Source: Ophiobolus disseminans (Eukaryota; Ascomycota; Dothideomycetes; Pleosporales; Phaeosphaeriaceae). From it: a stretch of DNA of 64,000 bases. The DNA lies in assembly GCA_010093685.1 (NCBI GenBank), contig MU006247.1, forward strand, positions 186,001 through 250,000, in the 5' to 3' direction. Made by a program: the position numbers and the translations under genes. The notes below the pieces were generated by a model. It made no database searches. It worked only from the letters and a program-made list of their open reading frames with translations, and was not told the origin of the DNA. Shown here piece after piece: positions 31,303-40,157 of the stretch. Position 1 is the stretch's first letter; each line of letters opens with the position of its first letter.

Positions 31303-31920
31303 ATGTCTCGCACCAGCCCCATTCTCCGCCTCGAAGATCGCATCGCCCGTCTCCGGCCCATCCTCGCAGGCTTCAAGATCACCCACGACACCCGTCAGCT
31401 CCTCTTCAATCTCGAATGCGCCCCAGGTGGACGCTACTGTGCTGTATGCTCACCCATCAGCACCCCCGGTTCATGTGGTCGTACCTGCTCCCTCTTGAGC
31501 CCCCGAACCAGAAGTACAGACCTTTTGAGTCCGCGATGGATCTGGGACATGGAGTCCGACCGACGGTTATACCAGCAGATCATTGCAGACATCGACAGAC
31601 ACGAGCTGGACTCGACCGAAAACCGCGTAAGTGGATGGGAGCGCGCGACTAATGATCTGCGTAGATATGCACGAAACGAGTCGGAGTTATCTGCAGACTT
31701 GCACTGGCGGGACGTACCGGAACTTCGACCCACGCCGGGGCTTAATGGGAATTGGATATTTGAGACGGCGTGGACTGATGAAGGGGAAGTGGAAGAGGAG
31801 GTCCCGATGTCGCCGGGTCGGCCAGCCTCGCCGGCGAAGTCGCGGAGCCTCAAGCGTCGGTCCAACGATTCTGACAGCTCGAGGTCGAAGCGCAGGAGTC
31901 GCAAGTGGGCATTGACTTGA
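31303..31920 (+). CDS. Cys-motif family protein, copy 2 (CX2C-X8-CX3C)
   Basis: Intronless, 205 residues from ATG 31303; an in-frame ATG at 31243 would add 20 residues that look like leader. A helix (ILRLEDRIARLRPILAGFKI) precedes YCAVCSPISTPGSCGRTCSL with cysteines at 46, 49, 58 and 62. STDLLSPRWIWDMESDRRLY and a helix containing ENRVSGWERATNDLRRYARN follow. The tail is Ser/Arg/Lys-rich (KSRSLKRRSNDSDSSRSKRR), which resembles a nuclear localisation signal. It is clearly paralogous to copy 1 and the broken copy 3. A zinc-binding, nuclear protein is inferred; no function is known to me. Confidence 0.75.
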   Translation: MSRTSPILRLEDRIARLRPILAGFKITHDTRQLLFNLECAPGGRYCAVCSPISTPGSCGRTCSLLSPRTRSTDLLSPRWIWDMESDRRLYQQIIADIDRHELDSTENRVSGWERATNDLRRYARNESELSADLHWRDVPELRPTPGLNGNWIFETAWTDEGEVEEEVPMSPGRPASPAKSRSLKRRSNDSDSSRSKRRSRKWALT

Positions 31921-32126
31921 TTGCTTTTTTTTTCTGTAGTGACAAGCGCTCGCTGACCCCCCATACGTGCCATTTAATGGCGATAAGTGTAGTAATTCAT
32001 GTAAGTTAACAATATCTTACAATCTTAAATATTGCTTCTTGTGTCTTAAACTTGTTCTTCTTCTCGATGGAAATATCGCTAATTGCATGCAACATATCAT
32101 GGTCTCTTCTTTGAATTTTCTAGGAC

Positions 32127-32703
32127 ATGAGACTCAAACAATGTCATCGGGATTTTGTAAATCATAGTATTCGGTTCTGTAGCTTCGCAAGCGGCGATGG
32201 GTTGGCAACGTTCATTGCGGAGACAAGAGCAGCGGCCAATGAATCGACTGCATCGTTCCTGAAGACGATGGGCCTAGGACCGGTATGCTTGAGCAGGGGC
32301 GAATGCGTATGATATCTGAAGGTTAGCTATTGGCCAGAAACAAGGGGATTTGAAGCTGCTCGCACTACTTTCAGAATACATGGTACACAGCTTGAAAACT
32401 TTGCGGGGATATTCAGGATCTGATGGCACGCTTTAGGCACTCTCGTTGCTTTTGATTCTGGTCGTCAGATGAGTTGGTGGCTGGGCTATGGTTTGGTCGG
32501 TGGTGTCGAGCTAGTCTTAATGAGGCTAAATCGACGGAACGTTGATTTGTGTAGGTGTGCCGGCGTGGCCGAAGTATACGTTGCACGAGCCGATGGAGTT
32601 TGTATATGATGCGAATGTTACGAGTTCGGTTGGGGCGGATACTTATTGCGAAGAGGGTATTGCCTTGATTAGTTTTGCGGCAATGGAAGTGTATGGTCGG
32701 TAG
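32127..32703 (+). pseudogene. Carboxylesterase (type B) C-terminal remnant
   Basis: After an acceptor-like GTGTAG at 32551-32556 the plus strand reads VPAWPKYTLHEPMEFVYDAN and continues VTSSVGADTYCEEGIALISF to TAG 32701-32703. This resembles the last 45 residues of fungal type-B carboxylesterases (WPxYT...MxFxxxxxxxxxDxxREEGI). Upstream, 32160-32310 reads SGDGLATFIAETRAAANEST in an open frame, possibly another exon of the same gene. The catalytic Ser (GESAG) and His regions are absent from the window. It is judged a truncated remnant. Confidence 0.5.
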
Positions 32704-32918
32704 GTAGGTGAAGACCCGTTGTAAGACCATGCGTATTTGTTTGGAGAACCTGGTGATGATCACATCTAGTCTCAGGTTTAGTCTCACACCACAATGCTGA
32801 ACATGAAGGTTATGCATCACATACGCAACAAATACATCTGAATTGATCTTTTTGTCATTAATCATATCACTAGTCCGTAGACAGGAAAATACTCAAATAA
32901 TCGTACACAACAGCTACT
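32704..32918. other. Spacer between carboxylesterase remnant and dehydrin gene
   Basis: A short convergent 3' region. An antisense open frame spans 32413-32865 on the minus strand, but its composition is not coding-like and it overlaps the remnant. Confidence 0.35.
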
Positions 32919-34807
32919 TCACTTCATGAAGCCAGCCTTGCCATCACCATCCGCATCAACCTTGGGGTTGAGCTTGTCCTTCAACGACGGTTTGCCGTGT
33001 GTCGTGGTGTCGTGGCCGGTAGTTCCATGGCTTGTTGTACCCTGGCTAGTAGAGCCGTGGGTGGGAGTGCCATGGCTGGTGGCGTGGCTGGTGGAGTGGC
33101 CGGTGGTGCCATGGGTGCCGGTGGAGTGAGTGTTGTCGTCAAAAGTGCCATGAGGCTGTGCGACGGACACGGGCTCAACCAGTGCGCGTGGCAGATCCCC
33201 ACTCTCGCCCGCACGATGGTCCAGGTCGCCGTGTACACCAGCAGCTCCTTGACCCTTGCCAGTCAAGTCGCGGGCATCCACCCTGCCGTCGTTGTTACGG
33301 TCGGCTGGGTTGGCAGTGTGGCCGAGACCAGCACCTGAGTGACCCAGACCTCCAGCACCAGAATGACCTAGGCCTCCAGTAGTTGAGTGTCCTTGTCCTG
33401 TCAGGTCACGTGCATCAACACGACCATCGTTGTTGCGGTCGGCGGGGTTGGCAGTGTGTCCAAGTCCTGATGAGTGTCCAAGACCTCCAGTACCTGAATG
33501 GCCGAGTCCTCCAGCAGTTGAATGACCTTGTCCTGTCAAGTCACGTGCATCAACACGACCGTCGTTGTTGCGGTCGGCAGGGTTGGCGGTGTGGCCGAGA
33601 CCTCCAGCACCTGAGTGACCGAGACCTCCAGCGCCTGAGTGACCGAGACCTCCGGTAGTACCGTGGGATTGTCCACCGGTCAGGTCGCGGGCATCAACAC
33701 GTCCATCGTTGTTGCGGTCGGCTGGGTTGGCGGTGTGGCCGAGACCTCCGGCACCAGAATGTCCAAGTCCTCCAGCACTTGAGTGACCAAGACCTCCAGC
33801 ACCTGAGTGGCCAAATCCTCCAGTTGTTCCGTGGCTCTGACCACCTGTCAAGTCGCGGGCATCAACTCGACCGTCGTTGTTGCGATCGGCAGGGTTCGCA
33901 GTGTGGCCGTGACTGCCGTGTCCGGTCAGTCCGCCGCCGGTTTGGTTGACGTGGGGATCTAAGATGTTGGCAGTGCGTGTATTGTGAGGACCTGAAGCAG
34001 TTCCTTGACCACCAAGAGGAACCTGGCCGAGGGGAGCGGCAAGAGCACCGGTCAGGCCGCCGCTTGATGTGGCAGTCGTGTGTCCAGGTCCTCCAGTTGT
34101 GCCGTGGCTGGCATGCTGACCAGTCAGGTCGCGGGCGTCAACACGTCCGTCGTTGTTGCGATCCGCGGGGTTGGCAGTTCCATGTGTGTGGGAGCTGTGT
34201 CCTAGACCTCCTGTTGTGCCATGGCTTGCAGATGAGCCAGTCAAGTCACGAGCATCGACCCTGCCGTCGTTGTTACGGTCGGCAGGGTTTGCAGTGCCGT
34301 GTGTGTGCGAGCTGTGTCCAAGTCCACCAGTCGTTCCATGACCTGTTGATGGACCAGTCAAGTCTCGGGCATCAACTCGGCCATCGTTGTTGCGGTCCGC
34401 AGGATTCGCAGTGCCATGTGTGCCATGTCCTGTGAGTCCTCCAGTAGTGCCATGGCCGGTGGTACCATGACCAGTGTTACCGCTTCCTGTCAGGTCGCGG
34501 GCATCGACCCTGCCGTCGTTGTTGCGGTCGGCAGGGTTCGCAGTACCGTGTCCGGTAGTGTTGTGTCCTGTCAGTCCGCCAGTGGCACCATGGCCTGTCG
34601 ATGAACCAGTCACGTCGCGGGCGTCTACCCGGCCGTCGTTGTTGCGGTCTGCTGGGTTTGCGGTGCCAGTAGTGTGAGAGCTGTGTGTGGGATCGGCTGG
34701 GAATGTTAGGGAGAGGGTCATTGTTGAATTGGCCAAAGGCAAAGGCACTTACTGCTATCCTTGTCCTTGTGGAGCATGTCCTTGACCTTATTGACAATTC
34801 CAGCCAT
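32919..34807 (-). CDS. Dehydrin-like (DPR-type) protein with ten EF-hand-like repeats
   Basis: Two exons, complement(join(32919..34696, 34753..34807)), 610 residues, one 56-nt intron. The start MAGIVNKVKDMLHKDKDS is the usual N-terminus of fungal DPR/dehydrin-like proteins. The body is Gly/His/Thr-rich and contains ten copies of NPADRNNDGRVDARDLTG (first copy DVTG) separated by HGTTGGLGHS-type spacers. A single diverged unit reads GPHNTRTANILDPHV, close to the DPR motif described in Aspergillus and Alternaria dehydrin-like proteins. The C-terminus PKVDADGDGKAGFMK is another Asp-rich loop. DRNNDGRVDARD fits the EF-hand/dockerin calcium-loop pattern D-x-N-x-D-G-x-V-x-x-x-D. The protein is hydrophilic and without Cys. 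Stress and desiccation protection is known for the family; calcium binding is my inference. Confidence 0.83.
33260..34680 (-). repeat. Coding repeat array, ten near-identical units
   Basis: Ten copies of a roughly 45-54-bp unit encoding the NPADRNNDGRVDARDLTG block are scattered through exon 2 of the dehydrin-like gene. They are separated by variable Gly/His-rich spacers, which contain shorter repeats of their own (ggtctcggccactcaggtgc-type units). Units differ mostly at silent positions. Such arrays commonly vary in copy number between strains. Confidence 0.75.
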
Positions 34808-36293
34808 GATTGCGAGTTGTTATATTGTTTGTGAGGTGAAGAAGTATTTGAATGGGGGTGAAGCCAATTGAGTTGTAGAAGAGTGAGAAAGTGGTGTAGT
34901 GAGTCTCCTAGGAAGCCTCGACCCCTTCTTATATCCACAGAGGAAGGGGGAAACATGCCCTACGTAATGCCACAGTATGGCGCTATTGTCAGGTGGGGAG
35001 TGATACAAACAGTAACCGCCAACTCTGTTCCGTGAATGCTCCATCCCCATAGGCTGGCGCTGCAACCCCGTGCAGGAATTGCGCAGACAGACGCCTAATA
35101 GCAACGTCATGCGTTTGTTCCAAACTTGGTTCTTTCTTCTTTCATCCCTCCACTTTTTTCAGATCGCGACATGACCTGTCGCAGCCACAGCCACACAAAC
35201 ATCGATTAGCGGGGTAGCTTCTCGTTGCAGGCAGCATGAGGCTAGTGGCTGTCTATAACGGGCAATAGCGGGGATCTGCGTCATTTTGCGGTCGCTCAGC
35301 CGCGAGTCCAGATCCTGCTTCGCCCTGACTCGCATCAGCGTTGCCTTGGAATAGTCACTCAATCCGCTGTGGATCATTGCATAACAGGGCACCAACACCA
35401 CATAGGATCGGGAGAGGAGCACGACACCCACATGCATCAACAAGTGTGAGGCAGCGGCGTTTCTTGTTTGCGGCCAGCGCGTTCGCAGAATGCCTAGCAG
35501 CGGCAGGAGCTCAGCCGCTCAATAGCCGAAGAAACGTCATTGTGGGCCTTAGATGTCTCGTCTCAGTTGCCCCAAATGGTGTTGGAATGTCGATACCCGT
35601 TGTCATAAGAGGACTGCGGAGCATCCGGACTTCCCATTGGCTAAGGTCAGCTCTCCCGAGCGCACAGCGTTTACACGACCACGACCTTGGAAATCTCGTC
35701 ATTCTGGTTGCGTATGTAATGTCTCGTTGGTGGCCTAGATCCTTCGATGTAGGCACGGGGTCATTATGGACATCATGTCGGTACTGAGATATCCGCATCC
35801 ACTTCAACTAGCGCACCCGCTTTTTGTTCTGGTGATTCCCGCTATCCATGGATTGTTCGATCCTGATTTTTGCTGTAGGCTGTCTGACGCTGTCCGTTGA
35901 TCAATCCATCATCCACTATTTGAATCAAACACCTTCTTTTCTTTGGATTCGTCAACCGAGGTGTATGTCAACGGGAACATCAATAGTTGTTGAAGCAATA
36001 TTCCGAAACGCTCGCTGCTGGTCCAGATATCGTCGCTGCTTAGTCTCTTCCATCGTCGTAGAGCTCATCTCTGCCTTCAATAGGGTCCCAATCAATCCCT
36101 ATGGTCCCATCTCAATTCCGGACAAAACTTGCCACCAGTGGATTGGTGGTACCCATAATTATTTGTTTATTACCGGAAGCGGAAGATTTCCACCCCTGGG
36201 CGAAAACATGAAATGGTCAAGTTGCTATTTGATGACGTGCCGCCGCTGTGAGATCATCTCGAATGTATTCAAGGACTCTGCCATGGGCATGTA
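34808..36293. other. Intergenic, about 1.5 kb
   Basis: Holds the dehydrin promoter at its left end and the 3' flank of the histidine kinase at its right. No gene is supported between them. The open frame at 35848-36663 runs antisense into the kinase and lacks coding character. Confidence 0.45.
34922..34949 (-). promoter_or_regulatory. TATA box with two STRE-like elements upstream of the dehydrin gene
   Basis: On the minus strand GATATAAG (plus 34929-34936) sits about 125 bases upstream of the ATG. It is flanked by CCCCT (AGGGG complement) at 34922-34926 and AGGGG at 34945-34949. AGGGG is the stress-response element bound by Msn2/4-type factors in yeast. Stress induction of this dehydrin-like gene is therefore plausible but unproven. 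Confidence 0.4.
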
Positions 36294-39200
36294 TCATATA
36301 ATTGAGTCATGTCGGCGCCCACCTCTGGTAAGTTCACGCATCAAAGTGACAAGGTCTGCAGCCTTATACGGCTTCTGCATGACGCGATCCGCCCCGGCAG
36401 CCATTGCACTCTCGATCTGGGCAGGCCTCGCGTTCGCCGTGACAGCAATGATCGGAACTCTTCCCAACAACGTTCCAGCCTTCTCTAAAGCACGAATCTC
36501 GCGTGTACAGGCCAAGCCGTCCATGATAGGCATCTGCATGTCCATGAGGATGATGTCAAAAAAGCTTCCAGGAGTACGCAGGATATCGAGCGCTTCGGCC
36601 CCGTGGTTTGCGACTTCAACGTCGCAGTCACAGCGCGTGAGATGTTTGTCCAGCACCTTTTGATTGACGAGGTTGTCTTCCACAAGTAGCGTTCGCAACC
36701 GGGAGGATGCTGTCGGATGTGGGAGAGACACCGTAGGCAGGTGTCGAACAGGCAAGAGAGTAGTAGTCGCCGTCGTCATCGCTGATTTCTCGATGCTTCT
36801 CCGGGTTTTGATATAGAATACGAACATGGTCCCCTCACCGGGCTCCGACATGACACCAATTTCTCCTGCCATTCTTTCTGTAAGTTCTTTGGAGATGAAC
36901 AGCCCTAACCCGCTTCCGCCATAGGTGACATGCGTTGTGACGTTGGCTTGCTGAAAACGTTCGAATATGTTATCAACCTCGTCGGGTCGCAGACCAATAC
37001 CTGTATCGGAAAGACTGAAAGTGAGGTAAACAACTGCTCCAGACCCAAATCCTGGACTGTCGAGATCATCAGAGGCATTCTTGCCCCTGGGTGCCCAATG
37101 TATTCCCTCCGGAACTAAAGCTGCCTCATCCGTAGCTCGTGGTGGAGACAGCGTCGCCCCATATCTGACCTCTAGGCTTTTCTCTCCCTCTGCTTTCATG
37201 AATTTGATCGCATTAGTCAATAAATTGATGAATATTTGCACCACTCTTGATGGATCGAGGTTGAGATAATCGATGTGCAGTTCCGTAATCGAGGGCTCCG
37301 CAACTACTTTGGTGGTTATAGACTTCGATCGTAGTTCCGTAGCGAACATTGCTATGACAGAGTCGACTAGCTGAGAAGGTCTGACCGCAGCTGGCTTTAC
37401 AGATAAAAGAGTTGCTTCTAGACGACTTAGTGTCAGAACATCGTCGATGATCCGCTTCTGGTGCTTGCAACAATCTAGTATGACCGAAGCTGCCGATACG
37501 TTGGCGGTGAGTGCGTCAAGAATTGGTCCGGGAATCATACTAACACCTTCCCCTGACTTAACATCGTCCAAGGCCATGAAAATGCTGTCAGCACAGTGCA
37601 TAATTGCAGAGAGCGGATTCCGCATCTCGTGACTAACAACATCGATGAAAGCCTCCTGCTGACGTTTGGCATCACGGGCATCCTGCGCGATGCGGGCTTG
37701 CCATGCCTCAGCCCACTTCAAGTGACTGATGTCAGTAGCGCAGAGCATGCCTGACACTGTGATGCCATGCTCCTTGAATGGGAAAGCCATGAGCTGTATT
37801 TGCGCGGGCACCGAATCGCCCACTGGTGGCTTGAAATCTTGCTGAAGACGAAACTCGGCGGAAACATCCTGTTCATCGTCGAAGACCCTAGCCCAAGCCT
37901 CGCGTGCTCTTTGCTGGTCATCATCCGAGATTAGCGCGTAGATGTTATCAATCGCTTTGGTCTTCTCTGGCGACAAGCCTGCGAGCGAGAAAAACTTGTC
38001 ATTCGCCCATAGAAGTCCACCGTCAGGCTTAGCGTGGGCCATACCTATAGAAGCATGCTCCACCAAATGTCGAACCTTCATGTTGCTGAATTCTAGGTCG
38101 CTCTGCAACTGTTGTTGATCTCTTCGGAGGTTGTCTGCATCCAGTGCAGCAGCAAGTAAATTCGATGCCGTCCCAGACAAATCCTTGAAAAATTGTTCGC
38201 ACATAGCGGTAAAGGGTCTGTACGGGTTTGTTCCGATCGTGAGGAAGCCAAAGAGGCGAGTTTGGGTGCTCAGCGCCATTGTGACAACGGTTTCTGGGGC
38301 TTGGTTGAAGCCAAGCCACTCGACACCTTCGAATCGTTCGTCGGGTGTTGTCAGCACCCTGCCAGCAGAGGCTTGACGGCACAAGGGCATGATGCCAGCT
38401 GTGTCTTCTATATCCTGCTCATCTCGCAGTAAGGCATGTCCGACAGGTATGCCAAGCTGGCCCCGTACGCGTAGGATGGTCTTTCCAGACTCAGCATCTG
38501 TGTCGGCCTCATGTAATATGGCCATTGGCACGTCCAAGGGGTCGGTTGCGATGCTCGCGATGATGTGTGAATATACAGCGGCAGTGGTCAGGGTGTCGGG
38601 CGTCGTGAGGATATTCAGCATGGTCTTCCGACGATCCGAGATCTTCTGCACCGTGACCTCGAACAGCGCATTGTAGAAGCCTTCGACGTCGCCGTCGACG
38701 CCTCGGATAGGTGTAAAGTTGCCGGTAAAAAAGGCTTCCTCGCGGTAGCCACTCCTTTCCACCATCATGGGTGATTCCACCACATCTTGTGCCTGGCCAG
38801 AGCGCACGCCTTCTTCGAAAAGAGGTCCTATGAAGGGGTCGAGTTCGGGAAATCCATAGGCGAAAGGTTGGCCCATGAGGTGGGGATGCGCGCCAGCCGC
38901 CAGGGGAACAAAAGATGCGTTGTAGACAGCTATCCGGTCGGGGCCCCTACCATATCGTCAGCTGATACAGCGCATTGGTACTTGTATTTGTACCTATAGA
39001 CTGGAGCCGCCATTTACCAGTACAGAGTGGCTGCGCGCGAGTCTGACATGACCATATGCGTGTACATACGCAGCGCTGTGCCCCAGTATTGCAAGGGACC
39101 CAAGGCCGTCTGCGCCCAGTCGACGCTCTTGAAGAAGACGACATGGTCAGTCTGTGGGAGGACATCAGTCCAGTCTGCTCGCTCAGGCAACATGATGGTC

Positions 39201-39355
39201 GCATAGCGGTGACCACTGCAGACTGCGCATCCACTGTCAGGGTCAGCCCAAAGTGGGGCCCCTACCGGCAACGTCTCCGAAGCAAACTCCGATAATCCCG
39301 AGGTCCTTTCGCAACCTCCTGCTACCAGGTGTTGCAATGATTTGGGTCCCAGCAC
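36294..39355 (-). CDS. Hybrid histidine kinase
   Basis: Two exons, complement(join(36294..38946, 39018..39355)), 996 residues. A 71-nt intron joins SRAATLYW to GPDRIAVYNASFVPLAAG in frame. The N-terminal PAS-like domain has the signature DWAQTALGPLQYW...GPDRIAVYN...HPHLMG. A GAF-like segment and a second PAS (IGMAHAKPDGGLLWANDKFF) follow. HisKA has AFIDVVSHEMRNPLSAIMH (phospho-acceptor His about 551). HATPase has INLLTNAIKF, DTGIGL and GGSGLGLFISKELTERM. REC has LLVEDNLVNQKVL, MDMQMPIMDG (acceptor Asp about 914) and MQKPY. All catalytic motifs are intact, and no transmembrane segment is seen, so the protein is probably cytosolic. It would signal through an HPt protein to response regulators. 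The stimulus is unknown. The first exon start (MLGPKSLQHL) is the least certain part; an earlier exon is possible. Confidence 0.88.
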
Positions 39356-40157
39356 ACAAGGCCTTGTCTATCTTTTTGTCTCCGTGTAATTCTCGTAATT
39401 TCTCTATGACGTTGTGAGAATACACAAGCTTTCGATCAATTCTAGATGATAAAACACGAATTCTTGCACCACCTGCGGGTGCTACCAGTTGACACGCAAC
39501 TCGGACGTATGTTCAAAATCAAAGAAGCGCAATGGCAGAGGCTCTTCGCTAATGTTGTACGAGATGCCAGTACATTGTTTCTCGCTACCGGACCTTCACT
39601 TTGGGCCTAGCTCGACCCTGTACCATATGTCTGTCCACCACCCCTGCTGTTCATTCACACTCTACTTTTCTATCGGCCGTCACAATTACAGTCCAGTGCG
39701 AGATGCGAGACCATCACATGTGCATACCATAGGAGCACCAAATGGCAAGCGACATGAGTGGCAATCGCTTTATCCCCGGAGCCGACACTGCAGGTGCTTT
39801 AGCGAAGATACCAAGACATTCAAGACTTCCAAGCCCTGCAGGTAACACACAAACTAGCTCAAAGGCCCTCACCACAAACCCATGTATCTTTCAGCACAAG
39901 AAGTATGATTGGATCGATGCACCTATCAGACTTTCTCCGCTATCGAAAAGGCTTAAAGACATCGCGTGGCGGCGGAGGAAGGATTCGTTTCCTACTCATA
40001 CCTTAGTGATGTGGAATCCAAAACATCCAATTCGCCGTGTACGCGAAGTCCATTTCTTCTTCCAGTAGTGCCAGAAGTTTCGGAGCATATATATCAGATC
40101 GGTATGCCATCAGTCTCGTACACTATGGGATAAGTGTTGGCTCAAGGATCATTCACT
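39356..40157. other. Intergenic, divergent, about 800 bp
   Basis: Lies between the kinase (minus) and the ferric reductase (plus) and must hold both promoters. A possible small frame at 39742-40068 (108 residues, basic) shows no domain and is probably chance. No exact GATA-type iron-regulator site (ATCWGATAA) was seen. Confidence 0.4.

Noticed and set aside
32997..34677. Several plus-strand frames rich in Cys, Trp and Arg
   Set aside because: They are antisense to the dehydrin repeat array, and their repetitive look is a mirror of those repeats.
33260..34680. CRISPR-like array (regular repeats with variable spacers)
   Set aside because: The repeats are in frame, encode a protein block, and occur in a eukaryotic gene with a spliced first exon.
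35848..36663. 271-residue open frame on the plus strand
   Set aside because: Its second half is antisense to the REC domain of the histidine kinase, the composition is not protein-like, and no domain is visible.
39742..40068. Small gene upstream of the ferric reductase
   Set aside because: No motif, poor composition and location within a divergent promoter region. It is not supported enough to list as a gene.
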